Assembly: GCA_947458745.1 (NCBI GenBank)
Contig: CANGYQ010000012.1
Location: forward strand, 1-64,000
Length of the DNA stretch: 64,000 nt
Source: Bryobacteraceae bacterium
GTDB lineage: Bacteria > Acidobacteriota > Terriglobia > Bryobacterales > Bryobacteraceae
Reading direction: 5' to 3'
Shown here: positions 33,086 to 41,821 of the stretch, one piece after another
Layout of the letters: every line of letters starts with the position of its first letter
Position numbering within the stretch: the stretch's first letter is position 1
Notes under the pieces: generated by a model
The model's input: only the letters and a program-made list of their open reading frames with translations
Database searches by the model: none
Told to the model about the DNA's origin: nothing
Program-made: the position numbers and the translations under genes

Positions 33086-34036
33086 TCAGGCCAGGCGGCT
33101 GAGCATGGCCAGATCGACATTGCCGCCCGAGACCAGCACGCCCACGCGCTGGCATCCTGGGGGCAGCTTGCCATGGAGCACGGCGGCAGCCGCAGCCGCA
33201 CCGGAAGGCTCGGCCAGCATCTTCATGCGGGCCAGCATCAGCTTCATCGTGGCCAGCAGTTCGGCATCGGTCACCAGCAGAATGTCTTCCACCAGTTCCT
33301 GGATGATCGGGAACGTCACGCGGCCCGGCTTGGTGGTCATCAGACCATCGGCGATGGTTTGCGGCACCGGGATCTCCACCGGTTCGCCTTTTTGGCGGGA
33401 TAGCCAATAGTCGTTGCCCGCCTCGGGCTCGACACCAAAGACGCGGATCTTGGGGTTGATCGACTTGGCGATCACCGCGCAACCGGCCGTCAGCCCGCCA
33501 CCGCCCAGGCAGACCACCAGCGTGTCGAGATCCGGCACTTGTTCCATCAACTCCAGACCCGCTGTGCCCTGCCCCGTGGCGATCCATTCGTGATCAAACG
33601 GCGGAATCAGCGTCGCGCCGGTCTCGTCCGCAATCGCCTTGCCGATCACTTCGCGATTCTCGCGGTAGCGGTCGTAGGTGACAATGCGGCCACCCGCGTC
33701 ACGCGTCGATTCCAGCTTCGCTTGCGGCGCATCGAGCGGCATCACCAGCGTCGCCTGAATGCCCGCCTCCCGCGCCGCTATGGCTACTGCTTGCGCATGA
33801 TTACCGGAAGAGAAAGCCACCACGCCCTTGGCTCGCTGCTCCGCGGTCAAGGAGAAGACAAAGTTCATCGCACCGCGGATTTTGAAGGCCCCGCCGGTTT
33901 GGAAGTTCTCGCACTTGAAGTAGGCCGACACACCCGCCGCGCGGTCAAAGGAGCGCGAGGTCATCACGGGCGTCACTTTGGCGACGGGCCGGATGCGTTC
34001 GGCCGCCGCGCGGATGGCCTCTGCGGTGACGGGCAT
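33086..34036 (-). CDS. PLP-dependent threonine/serine dehydratase (serine racemase-like)
   Basis: 316 residues of fold type II. PLP attaches at Lys52 in GAFKIRGA. Other contacts are SSGNHAQA, the phosphate-binding Gly-rich loop CLGGGGLTAG and the C-terminal SGGNVDL. The short length without an ACT regulatory domain fits the catabolic threonine dehydratase or serine racemase group rather than biosynthetic IlvA. The TAA of the upstream dehydrogenase gene overlaps this ATG, so the two genes form a translational pair on the minus strand. Confidence 0.9.
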   Translation of the reverse strand: MPVTAEAIRAAAERIRPVAKVTPVMTSRSFDRAAGVSAYFKCENFQTGGAFKIRGAMNFVFSLTAEQRAKGVVAFSSGNHAQAVAIAAREAGIQATLVMPLDAPQAKLESTRDAGGRIVTYDRYRENREVIGKAIADETGATLIPPFDHEWIATGQGTAGLELMEQVPDLDTLVVCLGGGGLTAGCAVIAKSINPKIRVFGVEPEAGNDYWLSRQKGEPVEIPVPQTIADGLMTTKPGRVTFPIIQELVEDILLVTDAELLATMKLMLARMKMLAEPSGAAAAAAVLHGKLPPGCQRVGVLVSGGNVDLAMLSRLA

Positions 34037-34992
34037 TAGTAGCCCGCTTCCTTGTCGACTACGTTCTCCAGCGGCTCGCCTTTGACGAAGCGGTGGAAGT
34101 TGTCGACAAAGAACTGGACGGTCTCAAACTGCCAGGTGTCGGTGTGGTCCGTGCAGTGCGGTGAGAGCAGCACGTTGTCGAGCAACCAGAGCGGGCTCTC
34201 CTTCGGCAACGGCTCCACTTCAAACACATCGAGCGCGGCACCCTTGATGGCCCGCCGCTGCAGCACGTCGACCAGAGCTGCTTCGTCCACCACCGCACCG
34301 CGGCCGATGTTCAAGAACACTCCGCGCGCCTTCATGCGGGCAAGCTCCGCCGCACCGATCATGTGGTGTGTCTCAGGCGTCAGCGGGGAGCAGCAGACCA
34401 CATAGTCCGCCTCCGCCATCGCGTCTCCGGTCTGAGAGGGAGGCAGCACCTTCGAGACAAAGTCGTCAATCGGAGCATCCACCCGGCGGCGCGTGGCGAT
34501 AATCTTCATGCCCATCGCATGGGCGCGGCGGGCCGTTTCCTGCCCCATGGCGCCGTAGCTTAAGATGGCGCAGGTCTTGCCGGTGAGCTCTTCGCAGTCC
34601 CACTGCTCCCAGTTCGATGCCGCCTGTTGATCCACCAGCCGCCGGGCATTCTTGGCAAACCAGAGCATCCCGAAAATGGCGAACTCCGCCAGTGACCGTT
34701 TGTAGACACCACGCGCGTTGGTCAGCGGGATGGGGCTGGCCTTCAGCGCTGGAAAGACGATGCTCTCCACCCCCGCCGACAGCGAATGCACCCACCGCAG
34801 GGACTTCGCATGCGGCCACAAAGCTTCCAACGCTCCGGCATGGTGATTGCCGTTGACGATGACATCGGCACCGCCCACGACATGCATCAACTCCTCCGCC
34901 GTCGGAGCGGCAAATACTTCCACATCCGGGGGAAGCTGTTTCAGAACGCTCAACTGTGGGGCGTCGGGGCGGGCAAGAACAAGGACTCGCAT
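34036..34992 (-). CDS. D-2-hydroxyacid dehydrogenase
   Basis: NAD-dependent dehydrogenase of 318 residues in the D-isomer-specific family. The nucleotide motif appears as LSYGAMGQETARRAHAMGMK (G-x-M-G version), the catalytic Arg in CCSPLTPETHHMIG, Glu in the segment FLNIGRGAVVDE and His in LLSPHCTDHT. The N-terminal substrate domain includes VHSLSAGVESI. It sits directly upstream of, and overlaps by one base, the threonine dehydratase gene, so the pair may convert an amino acid to a 2-oxo acid and a 2-hydroxy acid, which is inference. The start is 61 bases from the divergent zinc-ribbon gene. Confidence 0.9.
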   Translation of the reverse strand: MRVLVLARPDAPQLSVLKQLPPDVEVFAAPTAEELMHVVGGADVIVNGNHHAGALEALWPHAKSLRWVHSLSAGVESIVFPALKASPIPLTNARGVYKRSLAEFAIFGMLWFAKNARRLVDQQAASNWEQWDCEELTGKTCAILSYGAMGQETARRAHAMGMKIIATRRRVDAPIDDFVSKVLPPSQTGDAMAEADYVVCCSPLTPETHHMIGAAELARMKARGVFLNIGRGAVVDEAALVDVLQRRAIKGAALDVFEVEPLPKESPLWLLDNVLLSPHCTDHTDTWQFETVQFFVDNFHRFVKGEPLENVVDKEAGY

Positions 34993-35053
34993 GAAATCAC
35001 TATCGTAGCCTGAGCCGTCTGTGGCTGCAGCAGCGCGGCGCTAAACTGGAAGC

Positions 35054-35710
35054 GTGGTATCGGAATATTGCACGTGCGGCGCGCAGATGGTGGACGGAGC
35101 TCGCTTCTGTCACAAGTGTGGGAGGCCTCTCTATGAGGAGCCCGCCATTGAGGCGTTGCGCGTCGAGCAGGCCCCACCGGTCGATGCCGTAGAGATCAGC
35201 GCCGCGGCGGCAGCACCAGCGGCAGCCAGCGGCGACATCAACTTCCATAACTCCGTGGCTGTCCGGGTGGGCCTGATGGTGGCCGGCCTGGGCATCTTTG
35301 TCATCAACCTGGCTCCGGCGCTGCTGCCCAAGCCCTTGCAAGCGATCATGACGCTGGTGCTCTCCGGGGGGTCGGGCTTCTTTGCCGTGTGGCTTTATAT
35401 GCGCCGTACCGGGCAGTCACTGTCGATCAAGAACGGCGCGCGCTTGGGCTGGATTACAGGCGTCTTTGCGTCACTGATCCTGATGGTGCTGTTCACCACG
35501 TTGATCGTGACGGTGGGCTTTGATCAGGTGATCGAAGCGCTCCGCCATGAAGTGCAGACCACGATGCCCGAATTCGCGAAAGATTCGCAGGCCTTGGGCG
35601 CGGCACTGCTGGTGGCGATGTTTGTGTCGTTTCTCACCTATTGCGTAGCCGCCAGCTTGGGCGGAGCCTTTGGCGCAAAGTTCCTGAACCGCGATAGCGA
35701 CGTCGTCTAA
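35054..35710 (+). CDS. Membrane protein with N-terminal zinc ribbon
   Basis: 218 residues starting at a GTG. An N-terminal zinc ribbon (CTCGAQMVDGARFCHKCGRPL, two CxC/CxxC knuckles) is followed by a linker and then by about four hydrophobic segments in the rest (VGLMVAGLGIFVINLAPALL, SGGSGFFAVWLYM, GVFASLILMVLFTTLIVTVG, LLVAMFVSFLTYCVAASLGG). This form is found in Acidobacteriota membrane proteins of unknown function. The last four bases overlap the 3' end of the convergent YihY-type gene. Confidence 0.7.
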   Translation: MVSEYCTCGAQMVDGARFCHKCGRPLYEEPAIEALRVEQAPPVDAVEISAAAAAPAAASGDINFHNSVAVRVGLMVAGLGIFVINLAPALLPKPLQAIMTLVLSGGSGFFAVWLYMRRTGQSLSIKNGARLGWITGVFASLILMVLFTTLIVTVGFDQVIEALRHEVQTTMPEFAKDSQALGAALLVAMFVSFLTYCVAASLGGAFGAKFLNRDSDVV

Positions 35711-36618
35711 GGCACCGCTGGGCCGTCCGGGCTGTCGAGTGACTCCGCTGAACCGCCCTGCAACGGCTGGCGAGCAGTCCATTCCGCCCCCGCCATCACA
35801 ATCATCGACGCCAGGAAGCTGAGCACCAGGATCGTCGCTGAGTTCACAAACGGCCCATACTCGTCTTCCAGCTTGCGGCGCATCACCGGCCACAGCAGCA
35901 GGTTGAGATACTTCATCACTTCCAGGGCCGCCGCCACCCACAAAGACACGTTGAAGGCGCGCCGCCACGGCACTGGGCCGAACGGCAGCAGCCAGTAGAC
36001 CAGGAACAGCCCCAAGGCCGTGGCCGGCAATGCGGCCACCTTGAACAACACCACTCCCACCACCGTGGCCAACCCACCGGAGCCGACCAATGGCTTCAGC
36101 CACGTCACCTGCATCGCGGTCAGCACCGTGGACGTAACCGCCAGCGCGCCGCAGGCCAGAATCAGCCCCATGCTCACCAACTGATTGCGCCAGAAGCTCC
36201 GCGTCTTGTGGATGCCCCAGGCGCGGTTGAGAGCGACTTCCAAAGGTTCAAAGATGCCGTTGGCGGTGAACAGCAGCAGCAGAATCGAGCCCACTTGAAA
36301 CGGCCCCCGCTTGCTGACCGTGGCCGTCAAATTGCGTACCAGAAAATCGCCCGTGTCGCCCGGGAAATAGTCGTGCAAGGCAATAAAGATCGCCTGCTCC
36401 GCTGCCTCCCAATGAAAGACATAGCGGCACAACGACACCAGCACAATCAGAAACGGGAAGAAGCTGAGCAGCACGTTGGCGGCAATGGAGAAGCCGTAGA
36501 CGTGTACCTCCACTTCCATCCAGTAACGGAGCGTGGGTATGATCTTGGGCACAGTGCCGCGCCAGTTGCGCTCCACGCGCTCAAAATCGATCTCCAAACC
36601 CCGGGGCGTGATGCTCAT
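35707..36618 (-). CDS. YihY/BrkB-family membrane protein
   Basis: 303 residues with about six transmembrane helices. The family marks are NVLLSFFPFLIVL (usual form A-x-x-x-l-x-F-p-l-l), NAANGIFEPLEVALNRAWG seen here as NGIFEPLEVALNRAWG, and the late LPFGPVPWRRAFN. The family was once called ribonuclease BN but is a membrane protein of uncertain function. It starts 13 bases after the stop of the GMC oxidoreductase gene, so it may share that operon. Confidence 0.88.
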   Translation of the reverse strand: MSITPRGLEIDFERVERNWRGTVPKIIPTLRYWMEVEVHVYGFSIAANVLLSFFPFLIVLVSLCRYVFHWEAAEQAIFIALHDYFPGDTGDFLVRNLTATVSKRGPFQVGSILLLLFTANGIFEPLEVALNRAWGIHKTRSFWRNQLVSMGLILACGALAVTSTVLTAMQVTWLKPLVGSGGLATVVGVVLFKVAALPATALGLFLVYWLLPFGPVPWRRAFNVSLWVAAALEVMKYLNLLLWPVMRRKLEDEYGPFVNSATILVLSFLASMIVMAGAEWTARQPLQGGSAESLDSPDGPAVP

Positions 36619-36631
36619 GCCGGAAAGGGCT

Positions 36632-38251
36632 CTAGGCCCAGACGCCCCGCCGCATCAGGTCCACGATGCGTTCGCTGGACCGCATGGCCAGCGCCAGAAT
36701 GGTGATGGTGGGGTTCTGGTTGCCGGCCGTGACAAACGTCGCCGCATCGTTGATGAACAGGTTTGGCACATCGTGCGCCTGATTCCAGGGGTTCACCACG
36801 CTCGACTTTGCATCCTGCCCCATGCGCGCCGTGCCCACGTAATGAATCGAGTGGCCGTATTCAAGTGGCTTGGGATTCTTCACGGGCAGCATCTCCGCAC
36901 CGGCCTTGTGCATCATCTCCTGGCCCACCTCCATCATGTCCTTGAACATGGCCGTCTCGTTGTCGCGCCACTGATAGTGGAAGCGCAAGCCGGGGATGCC
37001 CGCATCATCCTTCACGTTCTCGTCGATCTCGACCCGGTTGTCGCGATAAGGCAGCACTTCACCCTGGAACGTGACGCCGGCGCTGGCCGTGTAGTAGTCG
37101 CGGATCGACTTCTTCCACTGCTGGCCAAACCCAGGTAGATTCTTGCCCGCAAAGGTGAACTCCCCGGTGCCACCGGTGGGGAAGATCTGATAGCCGCGAA
37201 TGTACTTGTTGCCGCGCCAGTTTTCAGTCAGGTCCGGGATGAAGGCGTGAGCGCCGTTGCCATCTTCGTTCACCACTTTGCGCCCCATCAACTGCGGCAG
37301 GTAACCGCCGACGCTGGCATACAGGTGTTCGGAGAGATACCGGCCAATTAGGCCGCTGGAATTGGCGATCTTCGAATTCAGCAGGATCTGGGCGCTCTCA
37401 ATACAGCCCGCCGCCAGCACGTAGGTCTTGGCCTGCACGCTGCGGTAGGTCTTGTCCGCCACATCCCAATAGTGAACAGCGGAGGCCTGGCCGTCCTTCA
37501 CTTCGATTGACCGCACACGCGCCCCGGTCAGCAGTTCCAGCTTGCCCGTGCGGCGCGCTCCCTGCACGAACACGCGCAGCGAATCGAACTTGGACCCGGA
37601 ATCGCACCCCTGCCAGCAGGGCCCACAGTGATGGCATGCCGGGCGGCCGCGGTGGTTCTCCGTGAGAATAGCCTTGGGGATGGGAATCATCTTCAAGCCC
37701 TTGCCCAGGCTTTCGGCGGCCTGCTTAAAGATGATCTCCGCCAGCTTGGGCCGCATCGGCTTCAAGCCTTTGTTCAGTGGAAAGCCACCGACGGCCTCCA
37801 CCGTGCTGGAGACGCCAATCAGCGATTCCACCTTGTCGTAATACGGCGCGACGTCTTCGTACTTGAGCGGCCAGCGCGTGTCGAAATCGTCTTTCGGTTG
37901 GAATTCATTGGGGCCGAAACGAGGCGTCACGCCCGCCCAGAACAGGCTCTTGCCGCCCACCGCACGGACACGCCACCATTCAAACGGCTGGCCGCCGGGG
38001 GCCACGGAATAGGGCTCCTTCTTGTCGTCAGCCAGGAAGTTGGTCATCGTCAACCACTCCTGGAAGTAGTCGCCCCGCAGGCCACGATAGGGTAGATCCC
38101 AGCGGCGCATCCGGTGCACGGGGAACTCCGCGGGAGATCGCATCGGCCCCGCCTCCAACATCACGCAATCCAAACCCGCTTGCGTCAACACATGCGCCGT
38201 CATACCGCCCGCGGCACCCGATCCGATAATCGCTACGTCGTAAGTTTTCAT
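36632..38251 (-). CDS. GMC-family FAD-dependent oxidoreductase
   Basis: 539 residues. The FAD-binding motif is IIGSGAAGGMTAHVL at the N-terminus with EAGP for the ribose, then the GMC signature region (GGKSLFWAGVTPRF). The C-terminal GMC domain has the active-site His in YVGTARMG context and Asn in GNQNPTITI. The Cys-rich CHHCGPCWQGCDSGSKFDSLR segment is typical of the membrane-bound gluconate/2-keto-sugar dehydrogenase large subunit. Its small partner lies 17 bases upstream. The usual third subunit, a multi-heme cytochrome c, is not next to it here. Confidence 0.9.
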   Translation of the reverse strand: MKTYDVAIIGSGAAGGMTAHVLTQAGLDCVMLEAGPMRSPAEFPVHRMRRWDLPYRGLRGDYFQEWLTMTNFLADDKKEPYSVAPGGQPFEWWRVRAVGGKSLFWAGVTPRFGPNEFQPKDDFDTRWPLKYEDVAPYYDKVESLIGVSSTVEAVGGFPLNKGLKPMRPKLAEIIFKQAAESLGKGLKMIPIPKAILTENHRGRPACHHCGPCWQGCDSGSKFDSLRVFVQGARRTGKLELLTGARVRSIEVKDGQASAVHYWDVADKTYRSVQAKTYVLAAGCIESAQILLNSKIANSSGLIGRYLSEHLYASVGGYLPQLMGRKVVNEDGNGAHAFIPDLTENWRGNKYIRGYQIFPTGGTGEFTFAGKNLPGFGQQWKKSIRDYYTASAGVTFQGEVLPYRDNRVEIDENVKDDAGIPGLRFHYQWRDNETAMFKDMMEVGQEMMHKAGAEMLPVKNPKPLEYGHSIHYVGTARMGQDAKSSVVNPWNQAHDVPNLFINDAATFVTAGNQNPTITILALAMRSSERIVDLMRRGVWA

Positions 38252-38268
38252 TGGTTCAGATACCCGTT

Positions 38269-38799
38269 CTAACTGTGTGCTTGTAAACGCGGCCGGTAAT
38301 TGGCGGGACGTTCTGTTTTGTCGCGCGAGAAATCGGGGAACTCCATCAGAAAGCCCATGCCCTGGTAGCCCAGTTCCTTCGAGATGCCTTCTTCAGACGT
38401 GTAAAACGCTTCGGTCACCGCCCCCTTCAGCAGCACGAAGAAGCGCTCGTCTTCGGTGCGAGCCCGGAACTCGTTACGACACCATTTGAGTAGCGTTGCG
38501 TTTACATCTTTGGACCGGGCGACCTTCGCCAAACCCGCTCGCCAGGCCTGTTTCAGCGGTTCCGAGCCGTGAGAGGCGATAAAGTCGATGTACTCTTCCA
38601 CCCGCGCCGCCGCCGCCCCGCCGGAGCGCTCATCGGCGGGCACAATAGCGGCCGCCGCCCGGCGTAATGCCTCACGCTCAGCAGGAGAAAACAACTTGAA
38701 TTCATACGGGCTGGAGGGCACCTTGTTGGCGGAATGCTCGTGGGCCGCCAACGCCGCCTGGGCCCATAAAAAAAAGAAGTCTCGCCGGGTGTTGGCCAT
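38269..38799 (-). CDS. Gluconate 2-dehydrogenase subunit 3-family protein
   Basis: 176 residues with a twin-arginine signal (NTRRDFFFLWAQAALAA) and a helical domain including FSPAEREALRRAAAAIVPAD, the start of the subunit 3 family. It serves as the Tat-exported small subunit that carries the GMC oxidoreductase, encoded 17 bases downstream, across the membrane. No lipobox is visible. Substrate could be a sugar or sugar acid. Confidence 0.85.
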   Translation of the reverse strand: MANTRRDFFFLWAQAALAAHEHSANKVPSSPYEFKLFSPAEREALRRAAAAIVPADERSGGAAAARVEEYIDFIASHGSEPLKQAWRAGLAKVARSKDVNATLLKWCRNEFRARTEDERFFVLLKGAVTEAFYTSEEGISKELGYQGMGFLMEFPDFSRDKTERPANYRPRLQAHS

Positions 38800-38824
38800 A
38801 GCTCAACAGTATCGCGATTGGCTC

Positions 38825-38852
38825 TTGATTTGTGCGGACGAGGGGCTATAAT
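38825..38852 (+). promoter_or_regulatory. Sigma70-type promoter for the HisKA gene
   Basis: TTGATT at 38825-38830 and a consensus TATAAT at 38847-38852 separated by 16 bases. The predicted start of transcription (about 38859) lies only about six bases before the ATG at 38865, so the transcript would be leaderless or nearly so. Confidence 0.7.
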
Positions 38853-38864
38853 CCGGATGTCCGC

Positions 38865-39560
38865 ATGACGATCCCCGCCCCGCTGGTTATCCCCGAACAA
38901 GAAGCGAAAACGGTGGAACTGGATGCTGCCCATTTGGTACGCCATCTGGCGCACGAGATCCGGCAACCCTTAAGCACGCTCGATTCGTTGGCCTACTATT
39001 TGGCCATCATTCTGCCGCCGAACGATGCCCGCGCCCAGGATCAGGTGGAGAAGATACGGCGTCTGGTGGCGCAGGCTGGGTCGATCATGGACGATGCCGT
39101 CCACTATGTACAGGCGTCGCCCGCCCATCCGGTGAACGTTTCATTGAACCAACTGGTGACGCGGACGCTGGCGGAGAACAGCCGGGAGCGGTGGAACGTT
39201 CATTTAGACCTCTCCGCTGAGCCCTGCATTGCGCACCTGGATCTGGTGCAGGCCCAGCACATGACCCAACACCTGCTGGATCTGTACCGGCAAATGGTCC
39301 GCCGTGATGCGCCGTTCTCGATCGCGACGGAGCGGCGTATGGAACGCGTGCAATTGCGCTTATCTGGCGTCTCCGAGACCGTCACCGTGGAACGGCTGCA
39401 TGCCCGCTTCCAGCCCTTTGACAATGCCGCACCCTCGGGCGAAGGCTTGTCTCTGGCCAGCGTGCGGCGGATCGTGGATGAGCACGGCGGTGAACTGGAG
39501 ATCTACTCGGGTCCGGATGACCGGATTGTCGTCTCGGTCAGCTTTCCGGCCGCCTGCTGA
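38865..39560 (+). CDS. HisKA-domain protein with degenerate ATP-binding domain
   Basis: 231 residues from the ATG at 38865, chosen because upstream starts lie inside the promoter. An N-terminal HisKA dimerisation helix pair holds the phosphorylatable His in LAHEIRQPLSTLDSLAYYL. The following HATPase-like domain keeps the fold ends (GEGLSLASVRRIVDEHGGELEI) but lacks the N box asparagines (LDLYRQMV stands in their place) and the D-x-G-x-G box. By family rules it should not bind ATP well. The layout resembles histidine phosphotransferases such as ChpT that descend from kinases, which I infer. No membrane segment or receiver domain is present. Confidence 0.75.
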   Translation: MTIPAPLVIPEQEAKTVELDAAHLVRHLAHEIRQPLSTLDSLAYYLAIILPPNDARAQDQVEKIRRLVAQAGSIMDDAVHYVQASPAHPVNVSLNQLVTRTLAENSRERWNVHLDLSAEPCIAHLDLVQAQHMTQHLLDLYRQMVRRDAPFSIATERRMERVQLRLSGVSETVTVERLHARFQPFDNAAPSGEGLSLASVRRIVDEHGGELEIYSGPDDRIVVSVSFPAAC

Positions 39561-40072
39561 GCAGCCAGTTCCTTCACCCTCGCTACGGCTTGCGCCAACT
39601 GCGGAGGCGCCACCAGCAGATCAGCGAGCGTCAACGCCTTTTGAGCGGACAGCTTAAAGTCTCCACTGGATCGGTCAACCACGGCCAGATAAAGATCCGG
39701 CTGGATGAACTGCATCACGCTGTTGGATTCGATCACCACATTCGCCGCCCGCGACATCACTTCGCGCAAGGCGGGCAACCCTTCGGCTAGTTGTCCCGAG
39801 CGCGTCCGCAGCCAATAGGAGTGCCGCGCCCCGGCCTCCAGATAGCGGCCCGTGTCGGTGGAGTCCGCGCCCGCTTGTTCATCCAAGGCGTAGGGACAGC
39901 TGGGGTTTGCCGGAGCACAACCGCAGTCACCGCCCTCGTGCGCACACGCGCTGTGCCCGTACTGGGTGATCTTCACCGCCGTCCAGTTCATCTCGGGCAA
40001 TGCCTGGATAATGTCGCAGACCAGTGTCGTTTTGCCGATGTTTCGCGTATTACCGCCTACGACAACGATCAT
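39503..40072 (-). CDS. MobB-like P-loop protein with a Cys cluster
   Basis: 189 residues. An N-terminal P-loop GGNTRNIGKTT (6-16) resembles MobB, the GTPase that helps attach GMP to molybdopterin. A family-atypical Cys cluster follows: Cys43, Cys50, Cys52 and Cys59 (C-x6-C-x-C-x6-C) with His40 and His45 beside it, which could bind a metal or an iron-sulfur cluster. The C-terminal half has a late VIESNSVMQFIQPDLYLAVVD strand typical of P-loop NTPases. Its ATG overlaps the stop of the second lpxD gene (ATGA), and its 3' end overlaps the HisKA gene by 58 bases in the convergent direction. Confidence 0.6.
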   Translation of the reverse strand: MIVVVGGNTRNIGKTTLVCDIIQALPEMNWTAVKITQYGHSACAHEGGDCGCAPANPSCPYALDEQAGADSTDTGRYLEAGARHSYWLRTRSGQLAEGLPALREVMSRAANVVIESNSVMQFIQPDLYLAVVDRSSGDFKLSAQKALTLADLLVAPPQLAQAVARVKELAAQQAAGKLTETTIRSSGPE

Positions 40073-41019
40073 GGGCGCGGCTCCGGGCGCTTCAGCGCTG
40101 CCACCTGCTGGCGGAGGCTGCTCAACCGGCTCACTTCGCCCAGATCGCGCAGGTAGCGCCGCAAGGGGCGGGCCGGCGTACCCCAGACCGGCTCTCCCGC
40201 ACGGACAATCTTGTTGGACAGAATGCCGGCCCCGGAGCCGATGATCGCCCCGGGTTCCACTCTCACCTTCTCGCCAAACCCAACTTGGCCGCCGATCACG
40301 GCGCGGTCGCCCACCGCGCAGCCCCCCGCCATTCCGGTCTGGGCGGCGATCACCACGTGACGGCCGAGCTGGCAGTTGTGCGCGATGTGAACCATGTTGT
40401 CCAGCTTGGTGCCATCACCAATGCGCGTGACGCCCAGCGCCGCCCGGTCAACGGTGCAGTTGGCACCGATCTCGACATCGCTGCCGATCTCGACCCGGCC
40501 CACCTGCGGAAACTTCTGGTACTGCTCGCCGGTCCACTGGAAGCCAAAGCCATCCGCGCCCAGCACAGCGCCGGAGTGGATGATCGTGCGCGGGCCCACC
40601 GAGACGTCGGCATAGAGAGTCACCCGGGAATGCAGCGTGGCCCCTTCCCCGATCCGGCACCGCGCCCCCACCACCGTGTAAGCACCGATCTCAACCCCCG
40701 GCGCAACTTCGGCGGTCTCGTCAATGATGGCCGTGGGGTGAATGCCCGATCGGGGCGGCGCGGGGTAGAGCAGTGTCAGGGCTTGAGCAAAGCTGGCGCG
40801 CGGATTCGTTGACCGGATGACGGTGCGGCCCGCGGAAAACTCCAGCGGCACAATCAGGCATCCGGCACCGGAGTCCGCCGCTGCGGCCGACGCCTTGGCG
40901 TTTGCGACAAACGACAGTTCCGCCGTACTCGCGGTTTCCAGCGGTGCTGCGGCGGTCAGTTCCACGTCTTCGCCTTCCAGAGTGCAGCCCAGTGATGCCG
41001 CCAGTTCGATTGCTCGCAT
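40069..41019 (-). CDS. lpxD: Second LpxD-like UDP-3-O-acylglucosamine N-acyltransferase
   Basis: 316-residue paralogue of the lpxD product at 18287-19321. The start at 41019 (MRAIELAASLGC) is chosen because the longer frame to 41163 reads into lpxA. It has the N-terminal uridine-binding domain, the GADGFGF motif (154-160) and the catalytic His at 215 in HIAHNCQLG, so activity is plausible. It differs from the first copy in a shorter C-terminal tail that ends in a helix (SSLRQQVAALKRPEPRP) and lower overall similarity. It lies divergently from lpxA with 13 bases between start codons. Confidence 0.88.
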   Translation of the reverse strand: MRAIELAASLGCTLEGEDVELTAAAPLETASTAELSFVANAKASAAAADSGAGCLIVPLEFSAGRTVIRSTNPRASFAQALTLLYPAPPRSGIHPTAIIDETAEVAPGVEIGAYTVVGARCRIGEGATLHSRVTLYADVSVGPRTIIHSGAVLGADGFGFQWTGEQYQKFPQVGRVEIGSDVEIGANCTVDRAALGVTRIGDGTKLDNMVHIAHNCQLGRHVVIAAQTGMAGGCAVGDRAVIGGQVGFGEKVRVEPGAIIGSGAGILSNKIVRAGEPVWGTPARPLRRYLRDLGEVSRLSSLRQQVAALKRPEPRP

Positions 41020-41032
41020 ATGATCAGAGTCT

Positions 41033-41821
41033 ATGCCGTGCCACCCATCGGCGACTATCGCCCCCACGGCCCGCATCCATCCGGACTCGCAAATTGGACC
41101 GGGTTGCCACATTGGCGAGTTCGTCGTGATCGAACAGGATGTCGTGCTGGGCGAAGCCTGCAAGATTGAACCCTACGTCTTCATCAAGCGCTGGACCACC
41201 TTGGGCGACCGCAATGAGATCTCCGCCGGCACCGTGCTGGGCTCCGATCCGCTGGACAAGAACTTCAAAGGCGAGCGCAGCTACCTGACGCTGGGCCATG
41301 ACAACAAGGTCCGCGAGCACTTCACCATCTCGCGCGGCACCAAACCCGAGGCCACCACCGTCATCGGCCACGGCAACTACATCATGACCAGCGGCCACAT
41401 CGCGCACGATTGCGTAATCGGCGACAACAACGTCATCTGCAGCTCCGCGCTGATTGCCGGCTACGTGACGATCGAGGACCGCGCCTTTATTTCCGGTGGC
41501 GTTGTGGTGCACCAGTATTCAAAGATCGGGCGCTTGGTGATGGTGGGCGGCAACAGCCGGGTGAACCTGGACCTGCCGCCGTATTTTTTGTATTCCGAAT
41601 TCAACGCCACTCCGGTAGGCTTGAACATCGTGGGCCTGAGAAGGGCCGGCATTTCGCGCGAGGAGATCTCGAACTTGAAGACCGCCTACCGGCTGCTCTA
41701 TCGCGCCGGGCTGAAGCTGGAAGAGGCTTGCACCGCGATCGTGACGCAGGTACCGTCGGAGGCCACGCGGCATCTGGTGAGCTTCATTCAATCCAGCGCA
41801 CGGGGCATTACCCGCGAATGA
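41033..41821 (+). CDS. lpxA: UDP-N-acetylglucosamine acyltransferase
   Basis: First committed enzyme of lipid A synthesis, 262 residues, a trimeric left-handed beta helix. The catalytic His125 is in HIAHDCVIG, at the same number as in E. coli, with the preceding His122. The C-terminal helical domain is typical (VGLRRAGISREEISNLKTAYRLLYRAG). It starts 13 bases from the divergent second lpxD and its TGA overlaps the ATG of the TolC-like gene, so lipid A synthesis and an efflux system are translationally linked. Confidence 0.94.
   Translation: MPCHPSATIAPTARIHPDSQIGPGCHIGEFVVIEQDVVLGEACKIEPYVFIKRWTTLGDRNEISAGTVLGSDPLDKNFKGERSYLTLGHDNKVREHFTISRGTKPEATTVIGHGNYIMTSGHIAHDCVIGDNNVICSSALIAGYVTIEDRAFISGGVVVHQYSKIGRLVMVGGNSRVNLDLPPYFLYSEFNATPVGLNIVGLRRAGISREEISNLKTAYRLLYRAGLKLEEACTAIVTQVPSEATRHLVSFIQSSARGITRE

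Noticed and set aside
41410-41817. N-terminal extension of the TolC-like frame
   Set aside because: It runs through lpxA in a different frame; the ATG at 41818 with the ATGA overlap and leader peptide is the real start.
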